Shown piece by piece: positions 57,849 to 64,000 of a stretch of 64,000 bases of DNA. Each line of letters opens with the position of its first letter. Within the stretch, counting starts at the first letter, position 1. Origin of the DNA: Ophioceras dolichostomum (taxonomy: Eukaryota > Ascomycota > Sordariomycetes > Magnaporthales > Ophioceraceae). The stretch covers positions 48,606 to 112,605 of the forward strand of contig PYST01000101.1 in the NCBI GenBank assembly GCA_003049485.1. The letters run 5' to 3'. The notes beneath the pieces were generated by a model, which ran no database searches, was not told the DNA's origin, and saw nothing but the letters and a program-made list of their open reading frames with translations. The translations under genes were made by a program, and so were the position numbers.

Positions 57849-60399
57849 TCAGATACCCGAGTCGACCTTGGGCGGCGCGCTCGGCGCGTACGCCCTCCAG
57901 TTGTTGCAGTTAGCCGTTATCGCGCCCAGGTTCATGGACGAGGGGATTTCCGAGGCGCGTTCGAGGAAGTCGACGCTGAGCCCCTGGGACGCGTGCCAGG
58001 CGATGTGGCAGTGCATGAGCCAGGCTCCCGGGTTGTCGGTGCGGAACGCGATGATGGTCCAGCCCCACGCGGGAAGCATCGTGCTGTCGCGTCGGATCGG
58101 GTTGTTGAACCTGAGCCCGCCCGTGTCTGTGGCCGGGTTGAAGTTGATGGGACCCGCTCCCGCCGCTTGGGGGTTGGGCACTACGGCAGAGCGCCCGATG
58201 AAGAGGAAATCATGGCCCTGTGTGTACGTTCCGCATGGATCTACTTGAGCTCCTGATCTTGTCGCCTATTGGGGGGCCAAGCAAGCAAGCAATGATGGGA
58301 GTCATAATGGAGGAGTGACTCACGTGAAGATGAATGGGATGTGGGATCGGCGAGACGTTCGTGATGAGCCATACACTCCACTGAAGCATCCGTGTCAGCC
58401 AGATCACACGAGTTTGAGATTCTTTCCGGGCTGGGCTTTAGGAGGATTGAAGGGTCTGCCATTACCTGGTTGCCGTTGGGGATCTGCACAACGTTCTCAG
58501 CTGCCGGGAAATTGAGGTTTCCTTCCTGGACATACTGGAGAATGGGCTTGTCCCACTGAACGTCGATGGCGGTGCCGTTCACCTTCCAGAACACCTTCGA
58601 GACGGCGTTGTTGACCTCGAACGTCACGGGCAGTGTGGACGAGGGGTTGGGGTTGAAGGAGGTCGGCGGGGCACTGCGGGTGACGATGGGCTGGAAGTTC
58701 GTCGAGTCCGAGCAGAAGGTGTCTGGGGGCGGGGTCCCACGGTTCGTCGGCAAGCTATTAGAGGCCCCCTGGTACGAGAGGATGGCTGCCGGGAACGGGT
58801 TCTGGGACCTGCCACAACCGATGTTGCTGGAGAACGTGGCGTTGATCCAGTAGTTGCCCACTGCCTGGCTACCGTCGATGGTCACATCGTACCTCTGCCC
58901 GATGCCGAGATACAGGCTGCTCGTGGTGAAGGCGTTTACTGGCACAAAATCGACAGCGATCACGGTCATCTGGTGGCCCACAATGGAGACGATGAACGTG
59001 TTGTCGACCGAAGGATTGATCAGGCGGAGGCGGTGTCGTTTTCCAGGCGTGAGGACAACCTTTGCATAAGCTCCCCCTGGCCCTAGAGGGTTGATGTTGG
59101 TCCCGTTGAAGAATATGTTGTCACTGGCAGGGGGAGATCCAGGCGCTCCGGGAATGAATGGGTTATTGGGGTTGGTGGCACGAAACAATAGCTTGTCCGC
59201 ACTCGGATAATACCAGTCCGAGATCGGGAACGGCCCGAGGTCGACCTCATACGGCAGCGAGGCCGGCCCGTCGATGACGATAGATCCCGTGACCCCATAA
59301 GCATACTGGGAGGAGACATGAGTGTGGTACCTAGAGAGACGAGGCGGGAACGCGGGGCGTGCTTGGGATGTTCCAGTCAGAGAACTGCTCCTCAAGGACT
59401 TGGAGGGCACATTCGGAATGACAAATAGACAAGAACAATGCGAAGAGGGAAGAACAAAGAGTTGACGAACCATGATGTGCCGTATTGGCTGGCGAGAAAC
59501 GTGTACGTCTTGCTCTGGCCGGGAGGAATCGGGCACTCAGTCACACCGGGTGCGCCGTCGTGGATATTGTTGTGAAGCTGCCGGAGGCCATGCCAGTGGA
59601 TCCCAGTTCTACATCTGTTGTTAGCCTGCAGGGCCCCAGCCCAGTCAACCCCCAACGATGAAGAAGGCCAAAGGAGGACGGCAGCTACCCGTTTGTTTGC
59701 AGGTTATTGATGACTGTCACCTGGAAGGTATCACCCCAGTCTGACGCGTCGAGAACGTACGTCAGCACTTAATCAAATCTATCGAGGTGGCTATGGGTAT
59801 ACAGAGAACAGGCTCTGTTTGATGAACACTCACCGGCTCTCAGAGTTGGGCCTGAGGATACGCCGCCGTCAGTTATGTACAAGTCAAGTCAGGTTAACCG
59901 GCTGCTGGATATGGTTGGGGGCCCACCAGGAAATTTCCCTGTGACGTTAAAGTGCGTTAGCGTCGTGACTAATGCGTCCTTGCTCTTCAATCGCGTGTGG
60001 GGCATCCTCCATGAACTTACCGTTGATGAGCATAGCTTTCTCCTTGACGACGCCATCAGCACCGACGTAGTTGTCGATCTCGGTGATGGTAAACGTATGC
60101 TACAGGATTCAGGGTGTAAGGTGAGCAGGCTGGAATACACCTTGGAGAATGGTCATGTCCTTCAGGGAGAGGGAAGCAGGCAGCTTTACCGATCGAACAA
60201 CACCTGTGGTGGGAGTGCTCTGCTCATAGTCGGTGTTGATATCAAACCCAGCAGACCAACAGGCTCGGTTTGACGGAGTGTTGCAAGTGGGTGCTCGCTT
60301 CACGAGTGCCTCGACACGGCTAGAAGAGGGTGCAGCTCGGGCGAGGCCGGAAAAGAGGGAGAGCACGACAGCGGCTCGTGAGAGGTTGATCAGCTGCAT
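57849..60399 (-). CDS. Secreted asco-laccase (multicopper oxidase)
   Basis: Nine exons: 60190-60399, 60021-60099, 59927-59938, 59834-59851, 59689-59740, 59471-59608, 58466-59330, 58324-58380 and 57849-58217, giving 599 residues. Laccases oxidise phenols with reduction of oxygen to water. A signal peptide (LSRAAVVLSLFSGLARA) is followed by a Lys34-Arg35 site, probably for kexin removal of a propeptide, then APTCNTPSNRACW. All four copper-ligand blocks are intact: His128-Trp-His130-Gly, Trp-Tyr-His172-Thr-His174, HPIHLHGHDF (472-481) and His546-Cys547-His548...His552, with Leu557 at the axial type-1 position. The end, DSGI, matches the asco-laccase C-terminal plug. Exons 3 and 4 are only 12 and 18 bases long, yet together they supply the conserved KFPGPTLRA. 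Confidence 0.92.
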
Positions 60400-60551
60400 C
60401 TCAGGGGATGGTTCAAGACAGCGGGACGGGTGTTGCAGAAGGTGATGGGAGATGCCGGGGGGGAGACACTATGGGCCGGAGAGAAGCGATCAAGTGCTCG
60501 CCGATGGTCTTCCCCGATCCACGTCGACCCCAAGAAGGGCCCGGCGCCCCT

Positions 60552-60557
60552 CTTTAT
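60552..60557 (-). promoter_or_regulatory. Candidate TATA box of the laccase gene
   Basis: TATAAA on the minus strand (context TCTATAAAGAGG), about 155 bases upstream of the laccase ATG. A good match with usual spacing for a regulated fungal secreted-enzyme gene. Confidence 0.6.
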
Positions 60558-61621
60558 AGAGCAGCTGATGGGGCCGGTGCCGTTGTAGGTGGAAGGCGGT
60601 GGGCAGTGGCGTGTAGGTGAGAGCGGCGATGTGAGACGAGAGCTCGTGGAGCAGAGCCTTCGACTGTCAGGGGCTGCCCTAGGCCCCGGACTCTGGGTGT
60701 GGCGGCACGCTCACTAGGACACGCCCAAAGCCAGAGTTGTTTGTTATGTTGGAGTGAGGCCTATTCCGTTTGCGAAGTCAATAGCTCAAGGGGCTTGCGG
60801 ACGCCCGGACGCCAAGGACATTGATGGGAGGGAAGAAGAAGACCGAAGAGAAGAGCTAGGCCACAAAGAGATCCAATATATCAAACAAGGAGGGTGACAG
60901 CACTGCAAGAAGGTAGCAAAGGAGGGTTGCGGTTGCTTTGGGCAGGGCAAGACGTAGGAGGCAGGCAGCTCTTTCGTGGACTGGGCGCGGGCGCCGGAAC
61001 AGGCCAGGACCGAGAAAGAGGGAAAGAAATATTAGACGAGGAGATGCAGACGATGTCAACGCCATCATCCCATGTCCCATCTCACGAGACTCATAAGAGT
61101 ATGGCCACTGCCGGAGCTGCAGGGCCGAGAATGGGGGCCACAGCCTCTGCCATTCGTCCCACTAAGAAAAGAGAAGGCCGGGGGCTTGGAGGTCGGGCCC
61201 GTCCCGAGTCCGAGAGGAGAAGGTCTCGAAAAAGGTGTGGGTATAGGTGGGTGTTGTGCGTGTCAGTGTAATCCGGACACGACGCCAGGGCCGTGGCCAC
61301 CAGGGTGGGGTAGCAGGCGCTAGAGCCCCAGAGCCAACAGTCTCTCTGCCGTTGCGCGGCCTACTACAGTGGGCAGAAGCAGAAGCAGACGGCCAGCAGC
61401 GTCTGGAGCGAGCCGTACCGGGCTGTAACAAGAGGGGACAGGAACGAGAGGAACACAACGTATCTTCTAATCAAAGTTGAGACAAAGGACCCGGAGAAAA
61501 GAGAGGTTCCGGGAGATTATGAGGACCAGGAAACCAGGAGAAGACCATGATGCGGAAGGGAGCTGGGATTTTAGGTATGGTCGTCTCCCGACTCCCGGCC
61601 CTCTGCCTCACCTCTTGTGCT

Positions 61622-61648
61622 GAAGCAGAAGCAGAAGCAGAAGCAACT
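61622..61648. repeat. GCAGAA hexanucleotide repeat
   Basis: Four tandem copies of AGCAGA/GCAGAA. A shorter run of the same unit lies near 61375-61390. Simple-sequence DNA; no function inferred. Confidence 0.75.
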
Positions 61649-64000
61649 TGCTTCCATGGGCTTGAACTCGAAGAGTGGCGCTCCCTGCATTCGTTCCCAC
61701 ATGGGCCGACTGAGAGAGGCATTGGAGAGGCGATGGGTGCAACCCAATTTGAGCGGCAGGCAAGCCACGTCCAGGGATCAGGGCAGGAAGAGTCCATATT
61801 GAAGCTGCCCTACACATATGATGAGGGGGCCATGGGCCGCCATAGGCTGTGAAAGGAAGGTGATAGGGTATTCAACAGAGAGCGTGAGGTGACTTCGGGT
61901 CGGACGGCAGAGACTCGGCGGTGGGCATCATGAAGGAGCCGTGTTGTGTGTGCTTGTGTGTTTGTGTGTCATGAAGGTGGAAATAGACGGGCCAAACTTG
62001 AGATGCACGAGCAAGACGACGTTGTGGCGTCTGACCAGCGAGAGTTCGCATGAGTCGCTTGCAGTCGTTTGCCCTGACCAAGCACCGTTGCTCGTATAGA
62101 GAGCCAAGCGAGTACCCGCACGCAGGTGCTTGCAGCTGAGCACTCCACTTTGATGATGGCCTCGCGTCTTTGAGGAGGATTTTGGTGGCACTTGGACAAC
62201 GGCCTCGTTGCTGAATCTACGAGACTGATAGGACGGGGGTGCGAAAGGACAAGAAGTTGGATCGAGCTGATGTCTGTCTGGAGATGAGATGACGGACTCG
62301 GAGGTTGGGGCTGGTGGTTGGCATTTTGGCAGGAGCGGCTGCATTCAACTGCGGGGTTTACAGCGGCTGGGAAAGCCTCAAGTCTTGGTGGATGATTTCG
62401 CGATCGTTGACGGGTAGTAATATTGAAATCTTTGTGGTGTATGGAGGCCAAATGACGGCAAGCAGCCAACGAAGCACGCATCCAGCGACTGGTTGTCTCC
62501 CTGGCTATCCATGGAACCGCTGTCTATCGGCACCAAAGAGTGCCAACATCATGTGGTGTGACGAATGGCAGGCAATGGTAAACATAGAGGATGGCCGGCA
62601 CGATATTAACCGGCCCAACTTGCAGCGAGGTGAAGTTTGGGTACACCAATGATGAAGCTCTCGAGGATCAGCGGACCCGTAGCAGCAGCCGGCCACACTG
62701 CACAATGAGCTGGATCCCAGCCACAAGAAAACATAGTGATAGAGCAGAGGATATATGTTGAGTGTTGGCATCAACTTGATGAGACTCTCCTCAGGTCTGC
62801 CTAGTAGGTAGGCAGTTAGGTAGGTAGCTACCTAGAGGTTGGTATCTGGCTCTCGACACTAATTTATCTGCGCTAGGCGGCGCCACAGTCGTCGGTCTTC
62901 GGCCGGACAGGAGAGCAAAAGAATGGTAGCGGGCCGACGCAGCAGTCAGAGAAAGGTGTCGTGCAGATGCAATAGGCCTTGTTTTCCTCCGCCAATATTT
63001 CTGCAGGTCATCAAACTGCCCTGCATTCCCCCCGATGACGATGCATTGATATGCGAGCAGACACATGCGCTTGCCCGAAGAAGCTGCGAACGAGCAGGGT
63101 GGGAGAGGCAATGTAGTCGCATTCATGGTAAACGAAAGAACAGGGAGCGGCGCTCGTGGCTGTCTCACCGGTGCTGAGAGAGGGAAAGAGGAAAGTTGAC
63201 CGACGTTGGCTGCTCGATTCTTCTGGACACCCATGCGAGCTGCGAGCTGCGAGCAGCATGTCTCAGGGGGAAAGAACTCAAGGAGAGTGGTTGCAGCAAA
63301 TAGCAATCGCGAAGTCGACGGGAGCCGTCTGAAGATGTCATGCGGAGGTGGGGGGGGGGAAACAGACGTTTATAACGGAGACAAGGCAAGGCCAGCACAG
63401 CTTCGCACAGCTTCGCACGGCTTTGGTGCATGCGCCGCAAGCACAATGCAACCCTTAATCGATGCCGCCGTCGCAGTCGGTCCAGTCATCCTGCTTGGCC
63501 AGATTTCCGCAAAATCCAGGGAGGGGTTCGCCCAGCTCGCGTGTGCCGTCTTTGTATACGCGCTCCGCCGTGGGCGAGGGCTGCGGTTGGGTTGGTGGAG
63601 AAGGAGCTGAACAGCGGGAAGGAGAGCGAAAAATCGGCCGAGCTCTTTCTCATCGACACCACCACCACAGCCGTAGTGCAACGCTGCCATTGGCAAGTTG
63701 TCGCTGGTTTTTGGATTGTTAATCTAAAGGCATTCGGACCTTGGCAGAAATTTGCGAAATGAACTAGGACCTGCTGTATAGGTAGTGAGGAAAGGTAGGT
63801 AAGCAGGAGTGGCGGAAAACAGGGAAGAGCTGCCCGCGCGTCGGTCCTCCTCGACAGGTTCGCACTGCAGGAAAGAGTGAAGAGGCAAAGAGGGTAACAC
63901 CGCAGAGCGCAGCCTCAAGCTCCGGCCAGCAAAGATCCCGAACGGAGAGCTCCTGGAAGACGCGTTCGAGAGCGGGTTCTGAACTTCTGGGATCCTGAGC

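Larger units (their letters stand above)
60400..64000. other. Gene-poor right edge, including the laccase promoter
   Basis: About 3.6 kb. The first few hundred bases hold the laccase promoter, with a TATA box and G/C-rich stretches. Beyond that are simple repeats (GCAGAA at 61622-61648) and two TAGGTA-type motifs (about 62806-62835 and 63779-63801). All open frames are short and without motifs. A gene starting beyond 64000 cannot be excluded. Confidence 0.5.

Noticed and set aside
58241..59536. Unspliced 431-codon laccase frame as a separate protein
   Set aside because: Its first part reads through an intron (59331-59470) and its last part through another (58381-58465). Splicing gives all four copper-binding blocks in one protein.

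Overview
The window looks like nuclear DNA of a filamentous ascomycete (Pezizomycotina, most likely a Sordariomycete). The basis is GC-rich coding sequence, short GT-AG introns (about 60-180 nt) with CTGAC/CTAAC-like branch sites, pyrimidine-rich leaders, an asco-laccase ending in DSGI, and secreted plant-wall enzymes beside fungal housekeeping genes. I saw no transposon, CRISPR array, rRNA or convincing tRNA. Exon limits below were worked out by hand from splice signals and reading frame. No similarity search was run, so family names rest on recognised motifs.

Left part (1-16.3 kb): an NTA1-like nitrilase-fold protein with a very long disordered tail, whose frame is broken by an assembly join (one N flanked by a 69-base duplication); a secreted PL4 rhamnogalacturonan lyase; a minus-strand GNAT acetyltransferase followed, after one in-frame TAG, by 285 further open codons; and a 1281-residue disordered protein of unknown function. 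A gene-poor stretch of about 7 kb follows.

Middle part (23.3-48.8 kb): a secreted GH3 beta-glucosidase, an MFS sugar transporter, a GCIP/CCNDBP1-like protein divergent from the glucosidase II beta subunit, Rtf2 divergent from the TOR kinase (four exons, about 2538 residues), and an ADCK2-like mitochondrial ABC1 kinase divergent from holocytochrome c synthase.

Right part (49-64 kb): a small secreted protein of unknown function, a nucleolar RRM-like (Nop8-like) protein, a two-TM protein with long disordered tails, and a nine-exon asco-laccase containing 12-nt and 18-nt micro-exons, then a gene-poor right edge of about 3.6 kb.

PL4, GH3, the sugar transporter and the laccase together suit a plant-biomass-degrading or plant-associated lifestyle, but they are interleaved with housekeeping genes and do not form an obvious co-regulated cluster. 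The observations most worth checking are the missing nitrilase cysteine, the GNAT-TAG-extension arrangement, the laccase micro-exons, the Gly-rich insert near the TOR FATC end, and a TAGGTA-type motif seen just downstream of several stop codons.
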